From NCBI RefSeq assembly GCF_000513115.1, contig NZ_BAUU01000014.1:62001-126000 (forward strand): 64,000 bases of DNA, written 5' to 3'. Origin of the DNA: Halalkalibacter hemicellulosilyticusJCM 9152. Lineage in GTDB: Bacteria > Bacillota > Bacilli > Bacillales > Bacillaceae_D. The notes beneath the pieces are model-generated. The model was not told the origin of the DNA, searched no databases, and saw only the letters and a list, made by a program, of their open reading frames with translations. A program made the position numbers and the translations under genes. Shown in pieces: positions 43,818 through 52,628 of the stretch (its first letter is position 1; every line of letters starts with the position of its first letter).

Positions 43818-44360
43818 TTATGAACCACTTATAAACAGCTGGTTTATAGCGGCAATGCCTTCTTTGTACTCTTCACAATAAGTAAAGCCCGTCACGCTTC
43901 CTGAATAGGAATCAGTGCTTTTCCATTTTATCCTAAAATCAGAAAATGATAATATCTCATTTGGTTTTATAAGCTGTACATTTAACGGCTTTAACCAATA
44001 TTCCATCCGATTTGTATGATCATTTAATTTCTCCCAAGCACCTTGAGGAATCGTCGCCAATTTACGAGGTTTGTATACATATTTACCTGAAAAATGAAAG
44101 GGAGCATCTTCGCTTAGTTTGATACAAATATATGGGTTTGTCATGAATGTATGACTAAGGTTATGAATATGATAAGTACCAATAATGAAGTGATCTTCTT
44201 TTGATTCTGAAGAGAGGTTAAGAGAATAAGTGAAGTAACTAATGATTTGTTGCTGTTGCTGGTTTTCAAGTGTTGTAAGAACTTCTTTCACATGATCTAA
44301 GAATATATGTGTTTCATGATTCCATTCATTTATCATATTTAAAAGTTGCTGTTTTGTCAT
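43818..44360 (-). CDS. Unknown protein, 180 residues
   Basis: A soluble protein with a helical first third (LLNMINEWNHETHIFLDHVK) and then alternating short strands (HFIIGTYHIHNLSHTF, NPYICIKLSEDAPFHFSGKY, EILSFSDFRIKWKSTDSYSG), like a beta-sandwich. No known family was recognised. Its GAGGTGA site follows directly on a terminator hairpin of the preceding gene, so it may depend on partial read-through or a promoter overlapping the hairpin. It heads the block 44360-42674. Confidence 0.7.
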   Translation of the reverse strand: MTKQQLLNMINEWNHETHIFLDHVKEVLTTLENQQQQQIISYFTYSLNLSSESKEDHFIIGTYHIHNLSHTFMTNPYICIKLSEDAPFHFSGKYVYKPRKLATIPQGAWEKLNDHTNRMEYWLKPLNVQLIKPNEILSFSDFRIKWKSTDSYSGSVTGFTYCEEYKEGIAAINQLFISGS

Positions 44361-44372
44361 AATCTCACCTCA

Positions 44373-44406
44373 AAAAAAATAAATGAGAGGATGATTCCTC
44401 TCATTT
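44373..44406 (-). terminator. Terminator of the Cys-rich spore-surface gene
   Basis: AAATGAGAGGA and TCCTCTCATTT form an 11-bp perfect stem with a four-base loop and, on the minus strand, ATTTTTTTT after it. Confidence 0.88.
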
Positions 44407-44425
44407 ACAATATGCATAAGCTGGA

Positions 44426-45067
44426 TTAATCATCACCATTATTCGGGAATATAACTGGACATTGTGGCGGAATAGTTGGAGTTGGGCATGGAACGATTGG
44501 TAATAATTCTCTTGGTTCGCAGAAGTCTGCAAAGATTTCAAGAGTAACCGGGAATGTTGATTGAATACTTTGACATAACCGAACGGTTACACCGACATCT
44601 AATGTTCCGACTCCTGGAGTAACGTCATCACAATTGAATACACAAACGAAGCAGTCAACATCTGTATACGTGACATTAACGTCTGTACCTTCTGGTGCAC
44701 ACAGAACGACTTGCTCACAACGAGTGAAAGGGAATGTTCCCGCTTCTACTGTTTGACCTGCTGTCGTATTGATGATAATGGTCACATCGAAATTCTTCTG
44801 TAATGAGACAAGTTGAAGTGTAATAGGTGTACCATTAATCACAAATGGACGATCTTCACGGTTTAGTACTTCAGTATCGTTTGTTTCCACTTCACACGTG
44901 ACAGACTCTACATCATCACAAGTTATCTGAACTCCATTTACAATCGGTAACTCAATATCGTCAATGGTTAAGTCAAATGTGGCTTCGTTAATAATCCAGT
45001 CATATACTTTCTCTGTATTAATGCAAAGGAGTTCGCCATCTCCATTTACTGGTGGTTTTGTATGCAT
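44426..45067 (-). CDS. Cysteine-rich probable spore-surface protein
   Basis: A 213-residue protein with twelve cysteines, no signal peptide and long beta-type stretches rich in Thr, Val and Asp (TLQLVSLQKNFDVTIIINTT, VVLCAPEGTDVNVTYTD). The Cys are spaced along it (CDDVESVTCEVE, DVDCFVCVFNC, PCPTPTIPPQC), as in cross-linked coat and crust proteins. The upstream promoter fits sigma-K, which acts in the mother cell late in sporulation. GGAGGTG lies before the ATG. I cannot name the family; an outer-coat role is inferred. Confidence 0.78.
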   Translation of the reverse strand: MHTKPPVNGDGELLCINTEKVYDWIINEATFDLTIDDIELPIVNGVQITCDDVESVTCEVETNDTEVLNREDRPFVINGTPITLQLVSLQKNFDVTIIINTTAGQTVEAGTFPFTRCEQVVLCAPEGTDVNVTYTDVDCFVCVFNCDDVTPGVGTLDVGVTVRLCQSIQSTFPVTLEIFADFCEPRELLPIVPCPTPTIPPQCPVIFPNNGDD

Positions 45068-45108
45068 GAAGTAAACACCTCCGGGTAAGATTAATTTCTT
45101 TTCACTTG

Positions 45109-45136
45109 TAGCATATGAATATAAATAAATATGGTT
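45109..45136 (-). promoter_or_regulatory. Sigma-K-type promoter of the Cys-rich gene
   Basis: On the minus strand, AACC, then 15 bases, then CATATGCTA fits the sigma-K pattern AC-N16-CATANNNTA exactly. The -10 is at 45109-45117 and the AC at 45134-45135. Confidence 0.7.
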
Positions 45137-45252
45137 ACATGTTTAGTTGATTTTTTTAACTTCATCATGAATGTGGGGTGTAACATGAACTAAAACCGTG
45201 TTTAAGCTGGCTATTTCTGAGACGATTATTATGAAGGAGAGGGTGAAATATC

Positions 45253-46017
45253 ATGCAATATTCTAAAGAAGAGCTGGAACAAAAGCTCCAATATTATAAG
45301 GAAACGTTGCAATCGTTAAAAGCAGGAACCTTGGTGGATGACTATTTTCTTTTAAAGGAAGAACTCACGATAATAAGAGAGAATCAAACACAATATCTTA
45401 AACGAATGGATCAGTTAGAAGAATTAATAAATAATCATGATCGTAATAAAGAAAATGAGAATCACCAATTATTAAAAAATGAAATCGAATTACAAATTGA
45501 GAATCTAGAAAAACAGTGGAATATTTATATGGAAGATTTCGAGGACAAAAAATGGACATTTCAACAAGCGGTTGAAAAAATGGAACAAGAACTTGAGTTA
45601 AAAGTTGAGAATGATTCCTACAAGGAGCTATTAAAGAGAGTGAATGAAATGGAAGGGAATGTTCGTGATCGACTTTCTAATCAAGAGCAGCAATTAAGAA
45701 ATATTGAGGATAAATTAGAAAAAATGGAGGAGTATGTTGAAAAACAAAATGAATTGGCTGAAAAAGCAGAGTCAGATGAATTCACTCAGACAATTGCTAA
45801 ACGTTCTTCTTCTGACTATAAGAAATTGCAGCAGCTCATTTCTTCATCAGGACAACAAGAAGAGCAACAGTCAAAAACGAAGTGGTCTGCTAATTCTCCT
45901 ATGAACAAGGCACTTGAATCGAATAAGACTAATGAAAAAACAGCTCTTCAATCGTATTTCCCTCCTAACAGTAAAGGCTTTCAAAAGCATAGAGATACAA
46001 GAAAGGAGAATAAATAA
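45253..46017 (+). CDS. Coiled-coil protein in the spore-surface block
   Basis: A 254-residue, coiled-coil protein. Heptad repeats run from about 5 to 175 (LEQKLQYYKETLQSLKAG, LRNIEDKLEKMEEYVEKQN), and the last 60 residues are polar and disordered. It is similar in size and plan to the minus-strand coiled-coil protein at 42674, with MQYSKEELEQKLQYYKETL against a similar start there. GAGAGGGTG precedes the ATG. Divergent from the sigma-K-type gene, it ends in a strong terminator. Confidence 0.75.
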   Translation: MQYSKEELEQKLQYYKETLQSLKAGTLVDDYFLLKEELTIIRENQTQYLKRMDQLEELINNHDRNKENENHQLLKNEIELQIENLEKQWNIYMEDFEDKKWTFQQAVEKMEQELELKVENDSYKELLKRVNEMEGNVRDRLSNQEQQLRNIEDKLEKMEEYVEKQNELAEKAESDEFTQTIAKRSSSDYKKLQQLISSSGQQEEQQSKTKWSANSPMNKALESNKTNEKTALQSYFPPNSKGFQKHRDTRKENK

Positions 46018-46052
46018 CAAATTGCGTTTATTCAAAACAATCAGAAAAAACG

Positions 46053-46096
46053 AGGGTTCCGTTTATTGTAGTTAAATGAACGGGAACCTTTTTTTG
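46053..46096 (+). terminator. Terminator of the coiled-coil gene
   Basis: GGTTCCGTT pairs with AACGGGAACC (one bulge), followed by TTTTTTT. Confidence 0.8.
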
Positions 46097-46272
46097 TATG
46101 TTTGAAATAGTAGATAATCCCTTTCTTGACTACTGAAGTTGTTTTGACCTTCGTTATGATTTTAGATGGGTGGCTTGTCATGAACCGTCAAGCGTTTTTT
46201 AGCATATAAAAAAAGAGAGTGTCAAATAGACGAAGGGAATTGTAATGGTTTTAATGGGAAGGAGGGGTTATA

Positions 46273-47010
46273 TTGAAAGGAGTAATCCTAGCAGGTGGTA
46301 CGGGAAGTCGTTTAAGACCATTTACAACTATTATGAACAAACACCTCTTGCCAGTTGGTGCAAAACCGATGATTTATTGGTCTATTTTTAAATTAAGGGA
46401 AGCAGGAATCCATGACATATTAATCATTACGAATCGAGAAAGCTTAACGTATTTTATTCAATTGTTTGATGATGGTCAAGAACTAGATGTAAAGCTAACA
46501 TATAAAATTCAAAAAGAGGCTAGTGGTATAGCTGATGCCATTTCTTTAGCAAAAGGTTTTGTAGAGGATGAGTCATTTATTGTGATGCTTGGAGATAATT
46601 TGCTAGAAGATTCATTATCTCCATTTATTCAAAAATACAAAGAGAAAAAAGAGGGTGCAATGGTCCTTTTGAAAGAAGTACATGACCCAGAAAGATTTGG
46701 AATTGCGGAAATAGATAATGAAAAGAAAGAAGTACTGTCAATAATCGAGAAACCGAGCAATCCGAAAACGAATTATTGTGTTGTCGGAATTTATATGTAC
46801 GATCAACAAGTGTTTCAATTCATCGATCAGCTTATTCCTTCAGAACGAGGAGAATTAGAAGTGACGGATATTAATCGATTTTATATTAAAAACAAGCAGC
46901 TCACTTATGAAGAGCTTAAAGGTTGGTGGCTCGATGCAGGAACACATTATTCATTACACGAAGCAAATGTACGCATGTATCAACGATCAAGGAAAAGAAA
47001 GGACAAATGA
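46273..47010 (+). CDS. rmlA: Glucose-1-phosphate thymidylyltransferase (RmlA/SpsI)
   Basis: A 245-residue enzyme that makes dTDP-glucose, the first step to dTDP-L-rhamnose. GGTGSRLRPFTTIMNKHLLP is the nucleotide-binding loop; the metal Asp is in VMLGDNLLED, and GIYMYDQQVF and GWWLDAGTH follow. TTG start after GGAGGGG. It is the first gene of four that overlap by ATGA and is in the order A-B-D-C, as in B. subtilis spsI-spsJ-spsK-spsL, which make rhamnose for the spore surface. A loose sigma-K-like ACC..CATATAAAA is near 46183-46211. Confidence 0.92.
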   Translation: MKGVILAGGTGSRLRPFTTIMNKHLLPVGAKPMIYWSIFKLREAGIHDILIITNRESLTYFIQLFDDGQELDVKLTYKIQKEASGIADAISLAKGFVEDESFIVMLGDNLLEDSLSPFIQKYKEKKEGAMVLLKEVHDPERFGIAEIDNEKKEVLSIIEKPSNPKTNYCVVGIYMYDQQVFQFIDQLIPSERGELEVTDINRFYIKNKQLTYEELKGWWLDAGTHYSLHEANVRMYQRSRKRKDK

Positions 47011-47993
47011 AGATGGAGCTACTAGTAACGGGTGGAGCAGGGTTCATCGGTTCACATTTTATCCGATTGATGCTAGAAAAAGAAGATGTCTCGATAACGA
47101 ATATCGATGCTTTAACATATGCAGGTCACATTAGCAACACAGAAGATTTCCTCGCAAATAAGAACTATCGATTTATTCAAGCTGATTTGACGAATGCGAT
47201 TGAAGTCGATCGTGTCTTTGAGCAACAGTATGATTGGATTGTTCATTTTGCTGCTGAATCACATGTAGATCGCAGTATAAATGATGCAACCATCTTTTTA
47301 GATACGAACATAAAAGGAACTCATAACTTGTTAGAAAAAGTAAGAACGGGTCGGGCTAAAAAAATGATTCATGTATCAACAGACGAGGTTTATGGATCAT
47401 TGCAGCAGGGGGATAAGCCATTTACAGAAAAGCACCCTTTATCTCCGAATAATCCGTATTCAGCAAGTAAAGCAGGAGCTGATTTGCTCGTGCGTTCCTA
47501 CTTTAAGACGTATGGAATTCCAGTGATGATTACACGTTGCTCTAATAATTATGGACCGAATCAACATCCAGAAAAGCTCATACCTAAGGTGATTCAATGT
47601 GCCTTACATGATCAATCTATCCCACTTTATGGTGATGGTCTTAATGTTCGTGACTGGTTATATGTAGAAGATCATTGTCGTGCAATCGAGCGAGTCATGA
47701 AGAGAGGACAATACGGTGAAGTTTACAACGTAGGCGGTCGAAACGAACGATCCAATAAAGAGGTTATAAAGGCGATTCTTCACTTCTTAGGAAAAGATGA
47801 ACATTTAATTACGTATGTACAGGATCGTCAAGGACATGATCGAAGATATGCGATCGATCAAACGAAAATACAAACTGAGCTTCAATGGGAACCAACCTAT
47901 TCATTTTCAGAAGGATTGCAGAAAACGATCAATTGGTATGCTCAAAATGAGGAGTGGTTTCATACGATGTTAAAATGGTGTGAGCGAAAATGA
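47007..47993 (+). CDS. rmlB: dTDP-glucose 4,6-dehydratase (RmlB/SpsJ)
   Basis: A 328-residue NAD-dependent extended SDR. VTGGAGFIGSHFIRLML is the Rossmann loop, HVSTDEVYGSL holds the active-site Thr-Asp-Glu triad, and YSASKAGAD the Tyr-Lys pair; NNYGPNQHPEKLIP follows. It converts dTDP-glucose to dTDP-4-keto-6-deoxyglucose. The ATG overlaps the rmlA stop as ATGA, so 47007 is chosen over the longer frame from 46923. Confidence 0.95.
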   Translation: MKMELLVTGGAGFIGSHFIRLMLEKEDVSITNIDALTYAGHISNTEDFLANKNYRFIQADLTNAIEVDRVFEQQYDWIVHFAAESHVDRSINDATIFLDTNIKGTHNLLEKVRTGRAKKMIHVSTDEVYGSLQQGDKPFTEKHPLSPNNPYSASKAGADLLVRSYFKTYGIPVMITRCSNNYGPNQHPEKLIPKVIQCALHDQSIPLYGDGLNVRDWLYVEDHCRAIERVMKRGQYGEVYNVGGRNERSNKEVIKAILHFLGKDEHLITYVQDRQGHDRRYAIDQTKIQTELQWEPTYSFSEGLQKTINWYAQNEEWFHTMLKWCERK

Positions 47994-48838
47994 AATATGT
48001 CGTCACAGGAGCAAATGGTCAATTAGGTAAAGCGTTAAAGCGAAGAACCTCATCTTTTCACGAATTGATTGCACTTAGTAAAAATGACCTTGATGTAACA
48101 AATGAATCAATGGTTCACAACGTGTTGACTGAATTGAAGCCTGATGTCGTCGTACATGCAGCTGCATATACGAAGGTTGATTTAGCAGAAGAAGAACGTA
48201 CTCAAGCGTTTCAAGTGAATGCTGTAGGAACGTTTCACATTGCTAAAGCATGTGAAGAAATAGGGGCAACAATGATGTACATTAGCTCTGACTATGTGTT
48301 TGACGGACTTAGGCAAGCGCCGTATACCGAAGAAGATCAAGTAAATCCACTTAGTATGTATGGGGTAAGTAAGTGGCTCGGAGAAGAATTTGTTGAAATG
48401 GTATTAAAAAATCATTATATCGTCCGAACGTCTTGGCTGTATGGACATGGTGGGTTTCATTTTGTTGAGGCGATGCTCAAGTGTGCATTTGCTGGCAAAG
48501 GAGTAAACGTCGTTTCAGATCAAGTAGGCTCTCCTACTTATATAGAAGATCTAGTTGATGTGATGGAACGGTTGCTCGATGGTAAGCCATATGGCAAATA
48601 TCATGTACAAAATAGTGGGTCTTGCACGTGGTTTGAGTTTGCTAAAGAAATTTATCAGCAAGTCGGTTGTGATCCGTTATTAGTCAAACCAACGTCAACG
48701 AAGGAGTTTGGAGCGAAGGCTCCGAGACCTGCATTCTCACAGCTATCTCTTCATAAACTAGAAACAATAGGGATTAAAAAGCCAAGACATTGGAAAGATG
48801 GTTTAACTCTTTATTTGCAAAGGGAGGGGCTTCTATGA
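47990..48838 (+). CDS. rmlD: dTDP-4-dehydrorhamnose reductase (RmlD/SpsK)
   Basis: A 282-residue SDR that reduces dTDP-4-keto-L-rhamnose to dTDP-L-rhamnose. VTGANGQLGKAL is the cofactor loop, ISSDYVFDG the conserved block before the catalytic tyrosine in YGVSKWLGE, and RTSWLYG follows. It overlaps rmlB by ATGA and its own stop overlaps the next gene the same way. Confidence 0.94.
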   Translation: MKYVVTGANGQLGKALKRRTSSFHELIALSKNDLDVTNESMVHNVLTELKPDVVVHAAAYTKVDLAEEERTQAFQVNAVGTFHIAKACEEIGATMMYISSDYVFDGLRQAPYTEEDQVNPLSMYGVSKWLGEEFVEMVLKNHYIVRTSWLYGHGGFHFVEAMLKCAFAGKGVNVVSDQVGSPTYIEDLVDVMERLLDGKPYGKYHVQNSGSCTWFEFAKEIYQQVGCDPLLVKPTSTKEFGAKAPRPAFSQLSLHKLETIGIKKPRHWKDGLTLYLQREGLL

Positions 48839-49287
48839 TAGAAGGAGTCAAAGTGAAAGAGCTTGTTAAACATTGTGATGATAGAGGGTATTTCTCTGAG
48901 CTTGTCCGTGACGACGAGCAATTATTAGATCGCTTTGGGCAAGCTTCTATTTCAATGAGCTATCCAGGTGTTATTAAGGCGTTTCATTATCATGAAAAAC
49001 AAGATGATCTTTGGTTTTTTCCATCTGGAAATGCACAAGTGGTGTTATATGATTTACGCGAATCTACCACGAAAGGGCAGACCGATGTCTATTATATGGG
49101 TGAAGAGAATCCTATATTGCTATTCATACCAAAAGGTGTTGCGCATGGATATCGAGTACTAGGATCTACACCAGCTACGATTATTTATTTCACGACACAT
49201 TCATATCATGCTGCTAATCCGGACGAAAAAAGAATACCGTGGAATGATGAGGAAATTGGGTTTGATTGGAATACCCAAAATCGTTAA
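48835..49287 (+). CDS. rmlC: dTDP-4-dehydrorhamnose 3,5-epimerase-like protein (RmlC/SpsL)
   Basis: A 150-residue cupin of the RmlC group. The start (VKVKELVKHCDDRGYFSELV), the catalytic-His region AFHYHEKQDDLWFFPSGNAQ and IPKGVAHGYRVLGS match SpsL-type proteins, which are shorter than the standard RmlC of about 180 residues. It epimerises dTDP-4-keto-6-deoxyglucose before reduction by RmlD. ATG 48835 overlaps the rmlD stop; a terminator follows. Confidence 0.9.
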   Translation: MIEGVKVKELVKHCDDRGYFSELVRDDEQLLDRFGQASISMSYPGVIKAFHYHEKQDDLWFFPSGNAQVVLYDLRESTTKGQTDVYYMGEENPILLFIPKGVAHGYRVLGSTPATIIYFTTHSYHAANPDEKRIPWNDEEIGFDWNTQNR

Positions 49288-49323
49288 ATCATCATTTATT
49301 GGAAAGTCATTCATTCAATCATT

Positions 49324-49360
49324 GCCTACTATGCTTTGCATGACATAGTAGGCTTTATTT
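49324..49360 (+). terminator. Terminator of the rhamnose operon
   Basis: A perfect 10-bp stem, GCCTACTATG (49324-49333) with CATAGTAGGC (49344-49353), followed by TTTATTT. Confidence 0.82.
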
Positions 49361-49390
49361 AAAGCTTATTATGAATAAGGGTGTGATTTA

Positions 49391-50254
49391 ATGAGGTTAA
49401 GTGGAAAGAAATCAAAGGCCGTTTGTATACTGGGAATGCACCGTAGTGGCACTTCTATGACCACTAGAATGATAAATCTACTCGGCGTTCATTTAGGTAA
49501 CCCTAATGAGGTTATAAGTAAAGGCGGTCAATTTAATGAAAAAGGGTTTTGGGAGCATAAAGGGATTACTCAGACGCAACAACGTATATTAAGATCATTA
49601 TCACGCTCATGGGATACGAATCAACCATTACCAGAAAATTGGTGGAAAATGAAAAAGATTGAACCACTTATGCGTAAACTATCTACAATAATCGATAATG
49701 ACTTTTCAAACAAGAAAGTATGGGGTTGGAAAGACCCTAGAACATGCCTATTATTGCCGATGTGGAATGAATTACTTTTGAACAAAAATGTGAACATTCA
49801 TTATATGATCGTTGTCCGAAATCCTCTTGATGTCGTCTATTCATTAAAAAGGCGAAATGGATTTACGTTAGAACATTCCTTTCAACTTTGGCTATTGTAT
49901 GTATTAAATTCACTCTATTGGACAAATGGAATGCAGAGAATGATTATTGACTATGATGACTTTTTACAAAACTGGGAATTGAGAATTCAAGAAGTGGCTA
50001 AAGAACTTCGTGTCGAACCACCACAGGAAACGATAAAAGAAAAAATGCGATTGTTTGTAAGTCCTTCATTGCAGCATAGTAGCTCAACTATAGAAGAGCT
50101 AAAGAGTTGTGATGAAGCCCCGCCCCAGGTTATTCAAGTATACGAAATTGTTCAAAAAGCTCTTGCATCATCAACTTATTTCTCATCAAAACGCTGTATA
50201 GATGAAATACGATTGCTGTACAAATCGAAATACGGAGCAGGAAGAAAATTATGA
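49391..50254 (+). CDS. Sulfotransferase-family protein 1
   Basis: A 287-residue protein with the PAPS-type P-loop GMHRSGTS (15-22) followed by MTTRMINLLGVHLG. WGWKDPRT is near 111, and the 3-prime-phosphate-binding region VVRNPLDVVYSLKRR near 140 carries the conserved Arg. The NEKGFWEH block is typical of Sulfotransfer_3-like proteins in polysaccharide clusters. It would move a sulfo group from PAPS to a glycan hydroxyl. It overlaps the CgeB-like gene by ATGA, so the two act together. Paralogue of the protein at 51961. Substrate unknown; spore glycan suspected. Confidence 0.82.
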   Translation: MRLSGKKSKAVCILGMHRSGTSMTTRMINLLGVHLGNPNEVISKGGQFNEKGFWEHKGITQTQQRILRSLSRSWDTNQPLPENWWKMKKIEPLMRKLSTIIDNDFSNKKVWGWKDPRTCLLLPMWNELLLNKNVNIHYMIVVRNPLDVVYSLKRRNGFTLEHSFQLWLLYVLNSLYWTNGMQRMIIDYDDFLQNWELRIQEVAKELRVEPPQETIKEKMRLFVSPSLQHSSSTIEELKSCDEAPPQVIQVYEIVQKALASSTYFSSKRCIDEIRLLYKSKYGAGRKL

Positions 50255-51234
50255 GGCTATTATTTGTTACATCTGGCAGTGACACGTATTCCAATCTTGA
50301 TCCGAATATTATAAATGGTTTTAAAGAAATCGAAAGGTTGAAACGAGTAGAACCTTTTCATTTTTTTTATTCGATGCTAAGTACGAATGAAGATGTACAA
50401 TATCAAATTAAACAAAATAAACCTGACGTTGTGCTAGTTCTAAAGCGTCAACTGCCAGACGATTGGATTCAGTCGTTCAAGAAACATGAGATTCCGATTG
50501 GATTATGGGTTGTTGATGATCCTTACTTACTAAAAAAACATGTTTTGCGTGGTTATTATTATGACTTTATTTTGACACAAGAGATTAACGCACCTGCTTA
50601 TTATAAAAAGAGAGGAATAAAGGCTTTTTATTTACCATTGGCTGTTAATCCGTCTGCTTATTATCCTCAAGAAGTAGACAGTGATTATCAATCTGATATT
50701 TGTTTTGTTGGTTCAGGGATGGCCAATCGTATTCGCGTACTTCAGCAATTAGGAAACGGCTTTGTCGACGAAACTATCCGTATTATTGGTAGGTGGTGGG
50801 AGCCACTTCAAAATCAATTAGGAAGAAATCACTATATTTTGAACAAACCAATAAGCGCAGAAGAGGCATCAAAGTACTATAATGGTGCCAAAATCGTTCT
50901 AAATATGCACAGAAACCCTTATGATTCAAAACATAACCCTTCTCGAATACAGGCTGCTACTCCGAATAATAGGACATTTGATATTGCTGCTTGTGGTGCC
51001 TTTCAGTTAACATCTTATCGAAAAGCCCTAAGCGATTTCTATCAAAAGGATGAGATTATTGAATATCAAAGTTTGAATGATTTAATTAAAAAAATAAATT
51101 ACTATTTAGTCCATAGTCATGTAAGAAGAGAAATAGCCAAACGAGCTTATAAACGTACGATGAATGCTCATACGTACGCTGTTCGGTTAACTGAACTGAT
51201 TCATTTACTAAAAACAAAACGATTACGCTCTTAA
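50251..51234 (+). CDS. CgeB-like glycosyltransferase 1
   Basis: A 327-residue GT-B-type protein of the spore maturation CgeB family. The N-terminal half (VVDDPYLLKKHVLRGYYYD, the DUF3880-like part) is followed by a C-terminal Glyco_trans_1_2-like domain with DICFVGSGMANRI, YYNGAKIVLNMHR and NNRTFDIAACGAFQLTSY. B. subtilis CgeB sits in the cge locus that shapes the glycan on the outermost spore layer. This protein has three paralogues in the window. It overlaps the sulfotransferase upstream by ATGA and the convergent gene by four bases. Confidence 0.85.
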   Translation: MRLLFVTSGSDTYSNLDPNIINGFKEIERLKRVEPFHFFYSMLSTNEDVQYQIKQNKPDVVLVLKRQLPDDWIQSFKKHEIPIGLWVVDDPYLLKKHVLRGYYYDFILTQEINAPAYYKKRGIKAFYLPLAVNPSAYYPQEVDSDYQSDICFVGSGMANRIRVLQQLGNGFVDETIRIIGRWWEPLQNQLGRNHYILNKPISAEEASKYYNGAKIVLNMHRNPYDSKHNPSRIQAATPNNRTFDIAACGAFQLTSYRKALSDFYQKDEIIEYQSLNDLIKKINYYLVHSHVRREIAKRAYKRTMNAHTYAVRLTELIHLLKTKRLRS

Positions 51235-51938
51235 CTCCAATCGAACCTTCGTTTTATTAATTGATAAAGCTTTTCGTTATATGGTTTGAAATAATACGAT
51301 AACTTTTTTCTTACACTTGGATTCAGTGGAGCATAGGAGCCTTGATGATACACTTTGTATGAAATGGAATCGGTTTGTTTCACTCCTAAAAAATGAAATG
51401 TAAGATTCATCATCTCGGATGTTTTTTGATAAAAATCATTGCTCTCAATAATGTGAAACTGATGTAATGGGAAATAACGCAACCATTGCTTTAATTGCGA
51501 ATAATATAGTCCTTTTAGTAAATAGTTATTTCCTTTTTTTGTATTAAGCGTCTCTTCAAAAGAAAGAAACGAGGAAGAATGCTTCTTTTTTAATTTCTCG
51601 GATTTATTCCGAATATCCATTTGATAGTTAGAAAAAGCTCGATCTATTGGATCTCTTAATAATAGAATGAGTTTCATATTAGGATTATATTGATAGACAC
51701 GTTGTGGGCATTTACTGTGAAATAAATAGCGTGGTGTTGCCTCACCTGTTATATGTCCTTTTGGAAGTGGTGAGAATTGCTGTTCATACCATTCTGTCCC
51801 TTTGTCATAATAAACATCAAAATAGTGGATTTCCTTCCTTTTTGCTTGTGAAATTGTAGGGTGCTTTATTAAATACTGATAAAGAGAAGTAGTGCCACAC
51901 TTTTGAGCACCAATAATGAGGAAAGAAGGAGAGGCCAT
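51231..51938 (-). CDS. Sulfotransferase-family protein 2 (Sulfotransfer_1 type)
   Basis: A 235-residue protein of the heparan-sulfate/NodH-like sulfotransferase type. The PAPS loop FLIIGAQKCGTTSLYQYL lies at 6-23, KRKEIHYFD follows, and the 3-prime-phosphate region LLLRDPIDRAFSNYQM lies near 97-112. GEATPRYLF is also conserved. The start at 51938 is set by AGGAGG; an ATG directly after this site (51947) is too close. It converges on a CgeB-like gene. Paralogue of the protein at 55431. Confidence 0.85.
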   Translation of the reverse strand: MASPSFLIIGAQKCGTTSLYQYLIKHPTISQAKRKEIHYFDVYYDKGTEWYEQQFSPLPKGHITGEATPRYLFHSKCPQRVYQYNPNMKLILLLRDPIDRAFSNYQMDIRNKSEKLKKKHSSSFLSFEETLNTKKGNNYLLKGLYYSQLKQWLRYFPLHQFHIIESNDFYQKTSEMMNLTFHFLGVKQTDSISYKVYHQGSYAPLNPSVRKKLSYYFKPYNEKLYQLIKRRFDWS

Positions 51939-51960
51939 TTTTATCATCCTCCTAATATGG

Positions 51961-52626
51961 TTAGTAATTTTTTAAATGTGGGTCGAGAAATTTTATGACG
52001 CTATTTAAATGATCGCTTCGTTCTTTACCTAATATCGAGTTAAATTGATAAACATACGGAGTTGGATCGTTTATCATCTGCTCGTAATCGATATCGATGA
52101 TTTGTTCTTTATCGATATTACTTGTATAACGATAGTGGTGAAAATTATTCCAATAGGGAGTAAGGATTTTACGGGCTTTTCGTTTTCGATATTGATTTCT
52201 TCTAGCAAGTGAGTGAATAGAGGACTGAAGTGGTCGATGAATAAAAACATATGTGATCGTGGCTAATTGTTTGAGTGCAGGTAATAGTACATCCAATGTT
52301 AGTAGTGTTCGGGGGTCTTTAAGCCCCCAAAAAGGTTGTACTTCTGTAGAAAGATGTTTTATTATTTTTTCAGTTGTAATAGGTGTCGTTTGAACAATGT
52401 GACGGCTTGGAGGCTGATTCCAACTATGATTAACACTACGTAAAATGGCGTTGTTTAAATTGACGAATTTTCTGTTTTCAAAATGCCCTTTTGCATTATA
52501 GTCACTTGAGCCTAATAACCGTCGTCCCATATGGATACCTAATTCATTCATAACTCCGGCTGTTGCACTTGATCCAGAGCGATGTAAGCAAAGTACTAAA
52601 AATAAGTGACTTTTTTGCTGTTTCAT
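51961..52626 (-). CDS. Sulfotransferase-family protein 3
   Basis: A 221-residue protein with PAPS loop CLHRSGSSAT (13-22), then VMNELGIHMGRRLLGSSDYN and KGHFENRKFVNLNNAILRS. WGLKDPRTLLTLDVL and FIHRPLQSSIHSLARRN match the same blocks of the protein at 49391. The stop of the upstream gene overlaps its ribosome site (GAGAGGTGA), so the two are coupled. A 22-base gap separates it from the next sulfotransferase gene. Confidence 0.82.
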   Translation of the reverse strand: MKQQKSHLFLVLCLHRSGSSATAGVMNELGIHMGRRLLGSSDYNAKGHFENRKFVNLNNAILRSVNHSWNQPPSRHIVQTTPITTEKIIKHLSTEVQPFWGLKDPRTLLTLDVLLPALKQLATITYVFIHRPLQSSIHSLARRNQYRKRKARKILTPYWNNFHHYRYTSNIDKEQIIDIDYEQMINDPTPYVYQFNSILGKERSDHLNSVIKFLDPHLKNY

Positions 52627-52628
52627 TA

